A stretch of DNA of 64,000 nt from JAVVTR01 sp036653535 (GCA_036653535.1 JAVVTR010000002.1:62001-126000), one strand, 5' to 3'; counted from the first letter of the stretch, positions 38,962 through 48,635 are shown. The notes: generated from the letters alone by a model not told the origin. Made by a program: numbers and translations.

Positions 38962-40665
38962 ATGAAAACGGTAACAATAATATTTAAAGTCCATCAACCT
39001 TTTCGTCTGAGGAAGTATCGTTTTTTTGATATGGGAGAAACGCATAACTATTATGACGATTATCAGAATAAATATGCACTAAAACGCTTTGCTGAGCAGT
39101 CGTATTATAAGGCTAACGCTTGGTTAGAAGACATGTTGGGACGTTATCCTGAAAATTTCAAAGTGTCTTTTGCTTTTTCCGGAACAGCGATAGATCAAAT
39201 GGAATGGTATGCTCCGGAATTGTTGCAAAGTTTTCAGAAAATAGCTTGCAATGAACGGGTGGAGTTTTTGGCGTTACCATATTCTTATGGGGTAACTTCT
39301 TTAATGGATAGGGACATTTGGGAAGAGCAAATTGCACTTCAACAAAAAAGGATAAAAACTTGTTTCGGAAAGGATACGCCTGTTTTGGTTAATACCGATT
39401 TATTATATAATGATCAAATAGGGGAATGGGCTGCAGAAATGGGTTTTGAGGCAATGGTTACGGAAGGGGCTAAGCATGTTTTAGGATGGAAAAGTCCTCG
39501 CTTTTTATATGCACATCCTAAATATAAAAATTTAAAATTAATCTTAAGGGATGGCGTGCTTAGCGAGAATATTTCTTTACGATTTTCCGATTCCCAATGG
39601 AGAGAATGGCCTTATACGGTGGAAAAAATGTTGTCTACTATGGATGTAAATTCCGATAAGGAAACTTCTCATGTAAATTTATTTTTGGATTATGGGGTAT
39701 TAGGAGAATTTCAGGGAGCAGAAACGGGAATATTTGATTTTTTTCATGCGCTTCCTAAATTTATAAATAAACAATCGGATTATGTGTTTACAACTCCTTC
39801 GGAGTTATGTAAAATCCATGGTGAATTTCCCGCTTTGCATGTACCAAGTACTATATCTTATTTAGATGAAGAAAAGGATTTAACAGCCTATTCTAATAAT
39901 GATTTACAGCAAGATGTATTTGGCAATTGGAAAAAAATATTGAAGGATATGCGTGGATGTACCAATAAGGAGTTGAATAAAGATGGCTTATATTTATTAG
40001 ATATAGAGCATTTAAAATATATGGGAACAAAATTCTTTTCCAATGTACCATCTCCCCGCTATCGGAATCCCTATGATTCGCCGTATGATGCTTATATTAA
40101 TTACATGAATGTTTTGTCAGATTTTATGGATCGGCTTAAAATATATAGAACCAATAGTAAATTAAATAAAAATGATGTTAACCTTTTAAATGAAAAAAAG
40201 ATGGAAGAAAAGAAAACGGTAAAGAAAGCAGCTCCTAAGGCAACTGCCAAGAAAGCAGCCCCTAAAGCAGCCGCTAAGAAAGCAGCTCCTAAAGCAACCG
40301 CTAAGAAAGCAGCCCCTAAAGCAGCCGCTAAGAAAGCAGCTCCTAAAGCAGCCGCTAAGAAAGTAGCTCCTAAGGCAGCTGCTAAGAAAGTAGCTCCTAA
40401 GGCAGCCGCTAAGAAAGTAGCTCCTAAGGCAGCCGCTAAGAAAGTAGCTCCTAAGGCAGCCGCTAAGAAAGTAGCTCCTAAAGCAGCCGCTAAGAAAGTA
40501 GCTCCTAAGGCAGCCGCTAAGAAAGTAGCTCCTAAAGCAACCGTTAAGAAAGCAGCTCCTAAGGCAGCCGCTAAGAAAGTAACTCCTAAGGCAACTGCTA
40601 AGAAAGTAGCTCCTAAGGCAACCGCTTCTAAAACTAATGCAAAAAAGAATGGTATTAAAAAATAA
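38962..40665 (+). CDS. GH57 alpha-amylase with histone H1-like repeat tail
   Basis: 567 residues. Residues 1-400 are a GH57 catalytic domain: motif 1 KVHQPFR, a Glu-containing MVTEGAKHVLGW (nucleophile region) and LFLDYGVLGEF. In other Bacteroidales the enzyme normally ends near residue 400-460. Here residues 421-555 are 15 perfect-length copies of a nine-residue unit, KK(A/V)APKA(A/T)A, followed by a 12-residue basic end. The tail is very basic, disordered and Ala/Lys/Pro-rich like histone H1 C-termini. It is in frame with no stop or frameshift. Binding to nucleic acid, glycan or the cell envelope are all possible. A strong terminator follows. Confidence 0.9.
   Translation: MKTVTIIFKVHQPFRLRKYRFFDMGETHNYYDDYQNKYALKRFAEQSYYKANAWLEDMLGRYPENFKVSFAFSGTAIDQMEWYAPELLQSFQKIACNERVEFLALPYSYGVTSLMDRDIWEEQIALQQKRIKTCFGKDTPVLVNTDLLYNDQIGEWAAEMGFEAMVTEGAKHVLGWKSPRFLYAHPKYKNLKLILRDGVLSENISLRFSDSQWREWPYTVEKMLSTMDVNSDKETSHVNLFLDYGVLGEFQGAETGIFDFFHALPKFINKQSDYVFTTPSELCKIHGEFPALHVPSTISYLDEEKDLTAYSNNDLQQDVFGNWKKILKDMRGCTNKELNKDGLYLLDIEHLKYMGTKFFSNVPSPRYRNPYDSPYDAYINYMNVLSDFMDRLKIYRTNSKLNKNDVNLLNEKKMEEKKTVKKAAPKATAKKAAPKAAAKKAAPKATAKKAAPKAAAKKAAPKAAAKKVAPKAAAKKVAPKAAAKKVAPKAAAKKVAPKAAAKKVAPKAAAKKVAPKAAAKKVAPKATVKKAAPKAAAKKVTPKATAKKVAPKATASKTNAKKNGIKK
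40222..40626 (+). repeat. 27-bp tandem repeat, 15 copies, coding
   Basis: Fifteen head-to-tail 27-bp units encode KK(A/V)APKA(A/T)A. Neighbouring copies 6-11 are nearly identical at the DNA level while the end copies differ, the pattern expected from unequal exchange in the middle. Units keep the reading frame, so copy-number change alters tail length only. Confidence 0.97.
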
Positions 40666-40687
40666 TTTTACGGATTTAATACTATGG

Positions 40688-40730
40688 AAAAAGCTGAGAT
40701 TCAATTTAACTTGAATTTCAGCTTTTTTTT
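40688..40730 (+). terminator. Terminator after the GH57 gene
   Basis: A 15-bp stem with one G-T pair (40690-40704 with 40711-40725) is followed by an eight-base T run. It closes the debranching/GT4/GH57 transcript. Confidence 0.88.
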
Positions 40731-40829
40731 ATAAGAAAGGAATATGGGTGTTTTTTTTAGCAAGAGCCTATACGATAATTCCTTTCAAAAATACACAATA
40801 ATTATTTTGTCAAGGTCTTCTATATAAAG

Positions 40830-40861
40830 TTGTAAAAGTCTTCAAAAGCAAGTATTTTTGC
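40830..40861 (+). promoter_or_regulatory. Promoter of the synthase-phosphorylase fusion
   Basis: TTG at 40830-40832, a 20-nt spacer and TATTTTTGC at 40853-40861. The leader to the ATG at 40933 is about 65 nt. Confidence 0.55.
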
Positions 40862-40932
40862 TTTGTTTAAAAATGGAAATGAGCAATTATTGTTTAACTT
40901 ATTTTCAAAACAATTAAAAACAGTAAATAGGC

Positions 40933-43900
40933 ATGTGGAATAAATTAGAAGAATCATATTTGTTTGAAACCAGTTGGGAAGTATGCAACAAGGTAGGTGG
41001 AATCTATACGGTAGTTTCAACCAAAGTTTTAAATATGCAAAAATTATTTGGGAAAAATTATTTTTTAATAGGGCCAGATGTGTGGAAAGGGCGGGATAAT
41101 AGAGAATTTACAGAAGATAAAAAATTATATGCGGAGTGGCGAATTTATGCTGAAAGTAAAAATGTTTATTTTAGAATAGGTCGTTGGAATATAGAAGGAT
41201 CTCCTATAGTGGTATTAGTAGATTTTATGTCTCTTATTCCACAAAAAGACAATATATTGGCCGAGTTTTGGACGAAATTTAATTTAGACTCTATTTCAGG
41301 ACAGTGGGATTATATAGAACCCGTTCTTTTTGGCTACGCCGCCGCAAAAGTAGTGGAAACTTTTTATGAGCATCAAGTTTTTCCACAAGAAAAAGTTTAC
41401 GCTCATTTTCATGAATGGATGACAGGTTCTGGTGTGTTATATTTGAAACAAAATTTACCTCAGATAGGAACTGTATTTACTACACATGCTACGGTTTTAG
41501 GAAGATGTATAGCAGGCAATGGATTGCCATTGTATAGTGATTTGTCCACTTATAATGCAGATGTATTATCCAATAAATTTGGGGTAAGATCTAAGTTTTC
41601 TTTAGAAAAATTATCTGCCCAAGAAACGGATGTTTTTACAACGGTTAGTGAAATAACGGATGCGGAATGTAAACAATTTTTTGGGAAAGCAGTAGATATA
41701 CTTACTCCTAATGGCTTTGACAATAGTTTTGTTCCCAATACTATAGATTCTTTTGAGACTAAACGTACTTTGGCTAAAGCAAAATTAAGACAAGTTGCAA
41801 GTGCCTTGTTAAATCAAAAAATTCCGGAGAATGCTCTTTTTGTTGTGAATAGTGGAAGATATGAATTTAAAAACAAAGGGATAGATCTGTATATAGATGC
41901 TTTGGCTGAATTGAATCACAGAGAAGAATTAAATCGTCCTATTATAGCATTTTTAACTATTCCAGCCTCTCACGGAGGTCCTCGTTTAGAGGTATTAGAA
42001 AGGATGAAACAGGGCATAGAAGATAATGCACTGCCTATTACAGAAGATTATTGTTCTCATTATTTAAATGAGGTAGATCACGATCCTATATTGAACCGAT
42101 TACGTTTGGATAAATTGAAAAATTTACCAGAAGATAAGGTTAAAGTGATTTTTGTACCTTGTTATTTAGATGGTCAGGATGGTATTTTTAATTTATCTTA
42201 TTATGATTTGCTGATAGGATTTGATGCTTCTATTTTTCCTTCCTATTATGAGCCTTGGGGCTATACGCCTTTAGAAAGTATAGCTTTTTCTGTACCAACA
42301 TTAACTACCTCTTTGGCTGGTTTTGGTCGTTGGGTACAGAAGAATTTTGTAAAGGATTCCATGGGGGTATGTGTGGTAAATCGCAAAGACAGGAATGATC
42401 TTGAGGTTGTAGAGGCAATAGAAAACTATTTAATTTCTTTAGCTATTAGTACGGATGCCGAAATGGAAAACTATCGTAAGCAAGCTTTGGATATATCCCG
42501 ATCCGCTTTATGGGATATACTTATAGCTCAATATCAAAAGGCTTACGAAAAGGTACAAATAAAATGGGAGAAAGATCCGTCTTTGTTAAATAAAGGTCTA
42601 CCTAAATCGGATCGACATTTTTCAATGGTACCTCTGCTTAAACCTAATTGGAAAAAGATTCTTATACAACCTAATACTCCTTCTCGTTTAAAAAAATTAG
42701 AAGAACTTTCTAAAAACCTTTGGTGGTCTTGGAATGTGGAAGCGACAGCACTTTTCGAAAATATAGATTCGAAATTATGGGAAAATGTTCAGCATAATCC
42801 TGTAGCTTTATTGTCGGAGTTAAGTTCTGTGCAAATGAGACAACTGGAAAGTGATACCGAGTTTTTAGCTAAAATGGAGAGGGTATATGATCAATTTATA
42901 CATTACATGCAAATGGCAGATCAAAAGGGGAAAGGACCAAAAGTCGCTTATTTCTCTATGGAATTTGGATTGCATGAGAGCATAAAAATTTATTCAGGTG
43001 GATTAGGAATTTTAGCAGGAGATTATTTGAAATCGGCCAGCGATAAAAATGCCGATATAATAGGTGTTGGCTTGCTATATCGTTATGGTTATTTTTCTCA
43101 ACGTATTTCCTTTTCCGGTGAACAAATGGCGGAATATATTCCTCAAGCTTTTTCTAAACTTCCTTTGTTACCGGTTCGAGATAAGCAGGGTGAATGGTTA
43201 AAAATATCCATTTCTTTGCCTGGACGTAAATTGTTTGCTAAAATTTGGGTGATCCATGTTGGTCGTATTCCTTTATATTTATTGGATACAGACATAGACG
43301 AAAATACGGATGCAGATAAATTTATTACGCATCAACTTTATGGAGGAGATTGGGAAAATCGTTTTAAGCAAGAGTTGCTATTGGGTGTAGGGGGAATACG
43401 GATGTTAAGGAAAATTGGGATAGAAGCGGATGTTTTTCATTGTAATGAAGGACATGGTGCTTTTATTGGATTAGAGCGGTTAAGAGAATATATAGAAGAG
43501 AAACATTTACCCTTTTTGCAGGCGAAAGAATTGGTAAGAGGTTCTTCTTTGTTTACGACTCATACTCCTGTTCCAGCCGGCCACGATGCTTTTTCGGAAG
43601 ATATTCTTAGAACCTATATTTCTCACTATCCTATGAGACTTAAAATTCCGTGGGAAGATTTTATGGCTTTGGGGCGGAAAGATAGGGATAGTGTAAATGA
43701 TAAATTTTCCATGAGCTTTTTGGCAGCACATCTTTCTTCTGAAATTAATGGGGTGAGTCAAATACATGGTCGTGTTTCAAGAGAAATTTTTGCTCCTTTA
43801 TATCCTGGTTATTTTCCAGAAGAATTGTCAATAGGATATGTTACTAATGGCGTGCATTTTAAGACATGGACTCATGGTAGGTGGCGAATGTTGTATGAAA

Positions 43901-45180
43901 AATATTTTGGGGAAGAGTTTAAACAAGATATTTTGGATAGCCAATGGTGGCAAAAAATATATGAGGTTCCGGATGTTGAAATAATGGATATACGGAATGA
44001 TTTGCGTGCGAAATTGATAGATTTTATCAAGGTTCGTATACAAAGAGAATCTCCTCAAAGAGGAGATAATCCGCAAGATGTTGTAAAAGCATTAGAAATC
44101 TTAAATCCCAAAGCATTAACTATAGGTTTTGCTCGACGTTTTGCTACGTATAAACGGGCACATTTGTTATTTAAAGATCTAAATAGATTATCGGCTTTGG
44201 TTAATAATGCAGAACATCCAGTGCAATTTGTTTTTGCAGGCAAGGCTCATCCTGCCGATAAAGCAGGGCAGGACTTGATACGTCAAATTGTAGATATTTC
44301 TCGACGAGCAGAATTTTTGGGGAAAATTATTTTTGTAGAAAATTATGATATAAACGTAGCAAAGCATTTAGTACAAGGGGTAGATGTATGGATGAATACC
44401 CCCACACGGCCCTTAGAAGCCTCTGGGACCAGTGGAGAAAAAGCGATTATGAATGGGGTTTTAAACTTAAGTGTTTTAGATGGTTGGTGGGCAGAGGGCT
44501 ATAAACCAGGGGCAGGTTGGGCTTTAAAAGAAGAACAAACTTATGAAAATCCGGCCTACCAAGATGCTTTGGATGCAGAATTAATTTATCAAATTATAGA
44601 AAAAACGATAGTGCCCACTTTCTACGATGTGGATCAAAATGGAATCAGTAAAACTTGGGTTCATTATATTAAGAATAATATAGCTCAAATTGCACCTCAT
44701 TTTACGATGCGTAGGCAATTGGAAGATTATTATAAACAATATTATTATAAGTTAGAGAAAAGATTTAAAAATCTATGTGTCGATAACTATAAGCAAGCTT
44801 TAAATATTACTAAATGGAAAATACGGGTTTTAAATTCATGGGATAGCATTAAAATGGAAGAAATCCATATTCAAGACTCTACCAAGGCACCTCTTTTGTT
44901 GGGAGAACCATCTTCCTTTGAGATTACTTTAGATCTTGGCAATTTGGATGCAGAAGAAATAGGGGTAGAAGTGGTATTTGGACAGAAAGAAAATGACGTG
45001 GTAAAAAGACTGCTGTTTACACATGAATTACTGCCTGTGCAGCAAGAGAAAAGTTTAGTGAAATATGCCTGTTCTTTTGTGGTAGATACTTCTGGTGTAT
45101 ATGATTATGTTTTTAGAATTTATCCTAAAAACAAAGAATTGCCTTATAGGCAAGATTTCAAATTGGTAAAATGGTTTTAA
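40933..45180 (+). CDS. Glycogen synthase (GT3) fused to alpha-glucan phosphorylase (GT35)
   Basis: 1415 residues. Residues 1 to about 550 are a GT3, eukaryote-type glycogen synthase (LFETSWEVCNKVGGIYTVVS, VYAHFHEWMTG, E-x7-E motif YYEPWGYTPLE). Residues about 575-1415 are the short bacterial glucan-phosphorylase type with its leading DUF3417 segment (LWWSWNVEA), KVAYFSMEFGLHESIKIYSGG and the pyridoxal-phosphate Lys near residue 1170 in GTSGEKAIMNGVLNLS. One polypeptide would thus both build glycogen and release glucose 1-phosphate. In Bacteroides I recall separate adjacent genes. The 3' end overlaps convergent coaE by 23 bp. Confidence 0.92.
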   Translation: MWNKLEESYLFETSWEVCNKVGGIYTVVSTKVLNMQKLFGKNYFLIGPDVWKGRDNREFTEDKKLYAEWRIYAESKNVYFRIGRWNIEGSPIVVLVDFMSLIPQKDNILAEFWTKFNLDSISGQWDYIEPVLFGYAAAKVVETFYEHQVFPQEKVYAHFHEWMTGSGVLYLKQNLPQIGTVFTTHATVLGRCIAGNGLPLYSDLSTYNADVLSNKFGVRSKFSLEKLSAQETDVFTTVSEITDAECKQFFGKAVDILTPNGFDNSFVPNTIDSFETKRTLAKAKLRQVASALLNQKIPENALFVVNSGRYEFKNKGIDLYIDALAELNHREELNRPIIAFLTIPASHGGPRLEVLERMKQGIEDNALPITEDYCSHYLNEVDHDPILNRLRLDKLKNLPEDKVKVIFVPCYLDGQDGIFNLSYYDLLIGFDASIFPSYYEPWGYTPLESIAFSVPTLTTSLAGFGRWVQKNFVKDSMGVCVVNRKDRNDLEVVEAIENYLISLAISTDAEMENYRKQALDISRSALWDILIAQYQKAYEKVQIKWEKDPSLLNKGLPKSDRHFSMVPLLKPNWKKILIQPNTPSRLKKLEELSKNLWWSWNVEATALFENIDSKLWENVQHNPVALLSELSSVQMRQLESDTEFLAKMERVYDQFIHYMQMADQKGKGPKVAYFSMEFGLHESIKIYSGGLGILAGDYLKSASDKNADIIGVGLLYRYGYFSQRISFSGEQMAEYIPQAFSKLPLLPVRDKQGEWLKISISLPGRKLFAKIWVIHVGRIPLYLLDTDIDENTDADKFITHQLYGGDWENRFKQELLLGVGGIRMLRKIGIEADVFHCNEGHGAFIGLERLREYIEEKHLPFLQAKELVRGSSLFTTHTPVPAGHDAFSEDILRTYISHYPMRLKIPWEDFMALGRKDRDSVNDKFSMSFLAAHLSSEINGVSQIHGRVSREIFAPLYPGYFPEELSIGYVTNGVHFKTWTHGRWRMLYEKYFGEEFKQDILDSQWWQKIYEVPDVEIMDIRNDLRAKLIDFIKVRIQRESPQRGDNPQDVVKALEILNPKALTIGFARRFATYKRAHLLFKDLNRLSALVNNAEHPVQFVFAGKAHPADKAGQDLIRQIVDISRRAEFLGKIIFVENYDINVAKHLVQGVDVWMNTPTRPLEASGTSGEKAIMNGVLNLSVLDGWWAEGYKPGAGWALKEEQTYENPAYQDALDAELIYQIIEKTIVPTFYDVDQNGISKTWVHYIKNNIAQIAPHFTMRRQLEDYYKQYYYKLEKRFKNLCVDNYKQALNITKWKIRVLNSWDSIKMEEIHIQDSTKAPLLLGEPSSFEITLDLGNLDAEEIGVEVVFGQKENDVVKRLLFTHELLPVQQEKSLVKYACSFVVDTSGVYDYVFRIYPKNKELPYRQDFKLVKWF

Positions 45181-45766
45181 ATTGTTGATCTAATGCTAAA
45201 ATAGAGCTTAGGATAGGATGTTCTTCATCGTTGTAGAGAATATAGTTCGATTTTTTTATTCTTTCTTCACAGGACATTTGTTGTTGTATTCGTGCTTGGA
45301 TAATAGAAGCACTGCTATGATCTCGGCGGATACAACGTTTTATTCTTAGCTCTACAGGTGCTTCTACATCTATAACATAATCTACTATGTTATCTAAATG
45401 GCTTTCAAATAAAATAGCAGCTTCTATAATGCAGTAATTAATTTTCGGTTGGGTTCTTTTTATATTTTCCACCCAATTTAAAAAATCTTGAAAAAGTAAA
45501 GGATGGATAATATTGTTTAAAAGGGATAACTGCTCTGTATCAGAAAATACTTTTTGAGCCAATTTTTGACGATCTATATGTAGGGAATGCTTGCTAAGAA
45601 TAGAAGATCCGAAAGTTTTTAAGATAAGATTTTCTACTTTCGGTAAAGCGGAAATTTTTTTTGCTTGTAAATCGGCAGAATAAACCGGGGTATCTAAAAT
45701 GGAGAAAACACGAGCTATTGTGGTCTTTCCACATCCTATTCCCCCGGTTAGTCCTACTTTTATCAT
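45158..45766 (-). CDS. coaE: Dephospho-CoA kinase
   Basis: A 202-residue kinase performing the last step of coenzyme A synthesis. P-loop VGLTGGIGCGKTT at the N-terminus, then the CoA-domain YSADLQAKKI and the lid region IKRCIRRDHSS. Length is normal. Last gene of the pdxT-nusB-yajC-coaE run, 6 bp after yajC. In relatives a YbbR/CdaR gene often lies between yajC and coaE; here there is no room for it. Confidence 0.96.
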   Translation of the reverse strand: MIKVGLTGGIGCGKTTIARVFSILDTPVYSADLQAKKISALPKVENLILKTFGSSILSKHSLHIDRQKLAQKVFSDTEQLSLLNNIIHPLLFQDFLNWVENIKRTQPKINYCIIEAAILFESHLDNIVDYVIDVEAPVELRIKRCIRRDHSSASIIQARIQQQMSCEERIKKSNYILYNDEEHPILSSILALDQQFKTILPI

Positions 45767-45772
45767 AAATAG

Positions 45773-46105
45773 TTACTTGGAAGAATTTTCGTTGAGTTGG
45801 TCGGAAATACTGGACGCAATAGCAGATTTTTCCAATTTAATATGTACATTACTCTCTATTTCTAAAGTAACGGTAGTTTCTTGTAATTCGGAGATTTTTC
45901 CATGGATCCCACCAATGGTAATTACTTTTTGTCCTCTTTGTAGACCTTCTCTGAATTTTTTTTGCTCTTTATTTCTTTTCATTTGGGGACGTATTAAAAA
46001 GAAATAAAAGATAACAATAATAATGGCAATAAGAAAAATTTGTTGCCACATTCCGCCACCTGGAGCTGCTGCTGGAGCTTGTAATAAAATGCTTGCTAAT
46101 TTCAT
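45773..46105 (-). CDS. yajC: Preprotein translocase subunit YajC
   Basis: A 110-residue small membrane protein of the SecDF-YajC accessory complex. One transmembrane helix (WQQIFLIAIIIVIFYFFLI), then the signature RPQMKRNKEQKKF and a short beta-rich tail with GGIHGKI. Length is normal. Placement between nusB and coaE is typical for the phylum. Confidence 0.95.
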   Translation of the reverse strand: MKLASILLQAPAAAPGGGMWQQIFLIAIIIVIFYFFLIRPQMKRNKEQKKFREGLQRGQKVITIGGIHGKISELQETTVTLEIESNVHIKLEKSAIASSISDQLNENSSK

Positions 46106-46125
46106 GTTGTAAAAATTTTATATTA

Positions 46126-47067
46126 TTAAATTAAACCTCTTCCGCTTTTCTTAATAATTTTACTTTCGGTTAAATCCGAAGCCAATTTATTAAGTAAGCC
46201 ATTTACAAAAATACGACTTTTTTCGGAACAGAATCGTTTAGATACTTCTATGTATTCATTTAAGCTAACCTTAATGGGTATAGATGGAAAATTTATTAAT
46301 TCGGTAAGGGCTGCTTTTAATATAATTAATTCTATCATGGCTACTCTATCTGCATCCCAATTTTCCAAGCGTTCAAAAATTAATTTCTGATACTCGTTGT
46401 CGTGCAATAAGGTCTTTTGCAATAGGGTTTTGGCAAATTGAATATCTTCATCTTCTTTCGAGAAGGCTGGTTCTAAACATTCGCTTTCATTTTCCTTCAT
46501 GCCTTTTATGGATAGGGAAACCCAATGTGATACGCTATCAAAATCACAAATCCAAAAAATAGACTGTTCTTCACAAAAGGCGTGAAAAGCGGAGTTGTTA
46601 GCAATTTTTTTCTTAAAAATTTTGCATAGAAAATCTTGATCTGCAGTAAAAGTTGGGGTTTCTTTTGATGAAATATATTCTTCGTAAATAGTACTACGTA
46701 TAATATCGTTATATACCGATTTAAGTATGTCTTTCTTGCTTTCCCAATTAAATTTATAGCTCTCGTTTTTTAATTGAAAAATAGGGCTATTACGAATATG
46801 AAGAATGGCTAAGTTGTCCGGAAAACGAGTATTGGGATTTAAATCGGAATCGGAGGGAACAAATTTTTGTTTTCCAATACTAAATTTCTCATTAAAATAT
46901 TCCGATAAGGCTACAATAAAAGAAAATTGGCAAATATATAATTCATAAGTTTTCTGTAATCCTGCCAGCATATTATTCTCGCAAGTTACGGCATTTTCTG
47001 ATCCGCCTTGATAAAAAGCATATAAGGCTTGGACCGTTTTTTCTCTGACAAATCTTCTATTAAGCAT
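46126..47067 (-). CDS. nusB: Transcription antitermination factor NusB (long form)
   Basis: 313 residues, about twice E. coli NusB, as usual in Bacteroidota. It begins with the NusB start LNRRFVREKTVQALYAFYQG. A long divergent insertion follows, and the C-terminal 110 residues form the recognisable NusB bundle (WDADRVAMIELIILKAAL, IPIKVSLNEYIEVSKRF, FVNGLLNKLA). It binds boxA RNA with S10 in rRNA antitermination. It lies 14 bp downstream of pdxT. Confidence 0.93.
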   Translation of the reverse strand: MLNRRFVREKTVQALYAFYQGGSENAVTCENNMLAGLQKTYELYICQFSFIVALSEYFNEKFSIGKQKFVPSDSDLNPNTRFPDNLAILHIRNSPIFQLKNESYKFNWESKKDILKSVYNDIIRSTIYEEYISSKETPTFTADQDFLCKIFKKKIANNSAFHAFCEEQSIFWICDFDSVSHWVSLSIKGMKENESECLEPAFSKEDEDIQFAKTLLQKTLLHDNEYQKLIFERLENWDADRVAMIELIILKAALTELINFPSIPIKVSLNEYIEVSKRFCSEKSRIFVNGLLNKLASDLTESKIIKKSGRGLI

Positions 47068-47081
47068 ATAGGGAACCTTTC

Positions 47082-47645
47082 TTAAATCATTTCGATAAAA
47101 TACCGATGAATAGAAAAGTCTTCCGTTAGTTCTGGGTGAAAACTGGCTGCCAACATGTTTTTTTCTCTTACTAAAACCGGATGATTTTCGTAAGAGGATA
47201 AAATTTCTATGTTTTTCCCTATACTAGATATGCGCGGAGCGCGTATAAATACGGCTGGAACAGGATGTGAAATTCCTTTAACTTCTAATTCGGTAATAAA
47301 ACTATTTATTTGTGACCCGTAAGCATTGCGTACAACACAAGTATCCATAAGGCCAATATTGGCTTGTTCGCTTTGGTCAATATGTTTGGAAAGAAGAATC
47401 ATTCCGGCACAAGTACCAAAAACAGGCATGCCATCCAATATGCGTTGACGAAGCGGTTCTAAAAGATGAAACCAAAGAAGCTGACGACCCATGGCCGTAC
47501 TTTCTCCACCTGGTAAAATAAGGGCATCTACCTGATTTAGGGTTTCTAAGGTTTTTACAGGAATAAAAGTATGTCCTAATTTTTGTATAATTTGGGCATG
47601 CTCTTCTATGGCTCCTTGTATGGATAGAACTCCAACTTTCTTCAT
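47082..47645 (-). CDS. pdxT: Pyridoxal 5'-phosphate synthase glutaminase subunit
   Basis: A 187-residue class I glutaminase that feeds ammonia to PdxS. Start VGVLSIQGAIEEH, LPGGESTAMG, nucleophile Cys in FGTCAGMILL and the His-Glu pair in SFHPELTED. The partner pdxS is directly upstream on the same strand, with a hairpin between them. Confidence 0.97.
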   Translation of the reverse strand: MKKVGVLSIQGAIEEHAQIIQKLGHTFIPVKTLETLNQVDALILPGGESTAMGRQLLWFHLLEPLRQRILDGMPVFGTCAGMILLSKHIDQSEQANIGLMDTCVVRNAYGSQINSFITELEVKGISHPVPAVFIRAPRISSIGKNIEILSSYENHPVLVREKNMLAASFHPELTEDFSIHRYFIEMI

Positions 47646-47680
47646 CTTTTTTTGAACTTAGCTCAATTATTAAAAATAGA

Positions 47681-47727
47681 AACTGTCTAATTTTGTTAAC
47701 GAATGAGGTTTGTAAAATTAGACAGTT
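47681..47727 (-). terminator. Hairpin between pdxS and pdxT (terminator or attenuator)
   Basis: A perfect 14-bp inverted repeat (47681-47694 and 47714-47727). On the minus strand it is followed by a T-rich but interrupted run, so partial termination after pdxS is likely, lowering pdxT relative to pdxS. Confidence 0.6.
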
Positions 47728-47741
47728 CCCTTAGATTTTAA

Positions 47742-48635
47742 TTACCAGCCTCTATTGGCAAATAAACTCTTTTCGTCTAATTGGCGTATATCAATACCGT
47801 GCATGGGCTCTCCCAAATCTTCGGAAAGAAGTGCTAAACGAGCAGGATCATTATAATGAGTGGTCGCTTCCACAATGGCTTTGGCTACTTTTTGAGGATT
47901 ACTGGATTTGAAAATACCAGATCCAACAAAAACGGATTCGGCCCCAAGTTGACGCATTAATGCGGCATCGGCAGGGGTAGCAACACCACCAGCTGAAAAA
48001 TTCGGAACCGGTAATTTTCCTGTTTTAGCTATTTCGCAAACTAATTCATAAGGAGCTTGTAGATTCTTAGCTTCTGTCATTAATTCTTCATTACTTAATA
48101 CGGTAAGGCGATGAATACCGGTTAATAGGGCTCTCATGTGACGAACAGCTTCTACAATATTTCCTGTTCCGGCTTCTCCCTTAGTACGAATTAGAGCAGC
48201 ACCTTCTCCTATACGGCGTAAGGCTTCTCCTAAATTGCGACAACCACAAACAAAAGGAATTTTAAAATCTTTTTTGTAAATGTGAAAATCTTCGTCTGCT
48301 GGAGTTAAAACTTCACTCTCATCAATAAAATCAATACCTAAAGATTCTAAAATTTGAGCCTCTACAAAGTGGCCAATACGGCATTTTGCCATAACAGGAA
48401 TGCTTACACAGGCTTTAATCTCCTTTATCATTTTAGGGTCACTCATGCGAGCAACACCCCCTTGAGCACGTATATCGGACGGAACCCGTTCCAAAGCCAT
48501 AACAGCGATGGCACCAGCGTCTTCGGCAATTTTAGCCTGCTCAGCATTGGTTACATCCATGATTACGCCATTTTTAAGCATCTCGGCCAAGCCAAGTTTG
48601 ATTTTCCAATCCTTTGATTTTGTTGAATCTTCCAT
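47742..48635 (-). CDS. pdxS: Pyridoxal 5'-phosphate synthase subunit PdxS
   Basis: A 297-residue TIM-barrel synthase that makes pyridoxal phosphate from ribose 5-phosphate, glyceraldehyde 3-phosphate and ammonia from PdxT. Catalytic lysines lie in [11 protein letters not shown] (early strand region) and [46 protein letters not shown] and [15 protein letters not shown] are all conserved. Length is normal. A promoter -7 match lies at 48706-48714. Confidence 0.98.
   Translation of the reverse strand: MEDSTKSKDWKIKLGLAEMLKNGVIMDVTNAEQAKIAEDAGAIAVMALERVPSDIRAQGGVARMSDPKMIKEIKACVSIPVMAKCRIGHFVEAQILESLGIDFIDESEVLTPADEDFHIYKKDFKIPFVCGCRNLGEALRRIGEGAALIRTKGEAGTGNIVEAVRHMRALLTGIHRLTVLSNEELMTEAKNLQAPYELVCEIAKTGKLPVPNFSAGGVATPADAALMRQLGAESVFVGSGIFKSSNPQKVAKAIVEATTHYNDPARLALLSEDLGEPMHGIDIRQLDEKSLFANRGW

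Noticed and set aside
40222..40626. CRISPR-like array
   Set aside because: Units are contiguous, in frame and without spacers, so it is a coding minisatellite. The 13-bp array at 25512 also has no spacers.
40186..40704. Minus-strand open frame of 172 codons across the 27-bp repeat array
   Set aside because: It is the antisense shadow of a codon-periodic repeat; the Cys/Leu/Ser-rich pattern has no gene-like features and no promoter.
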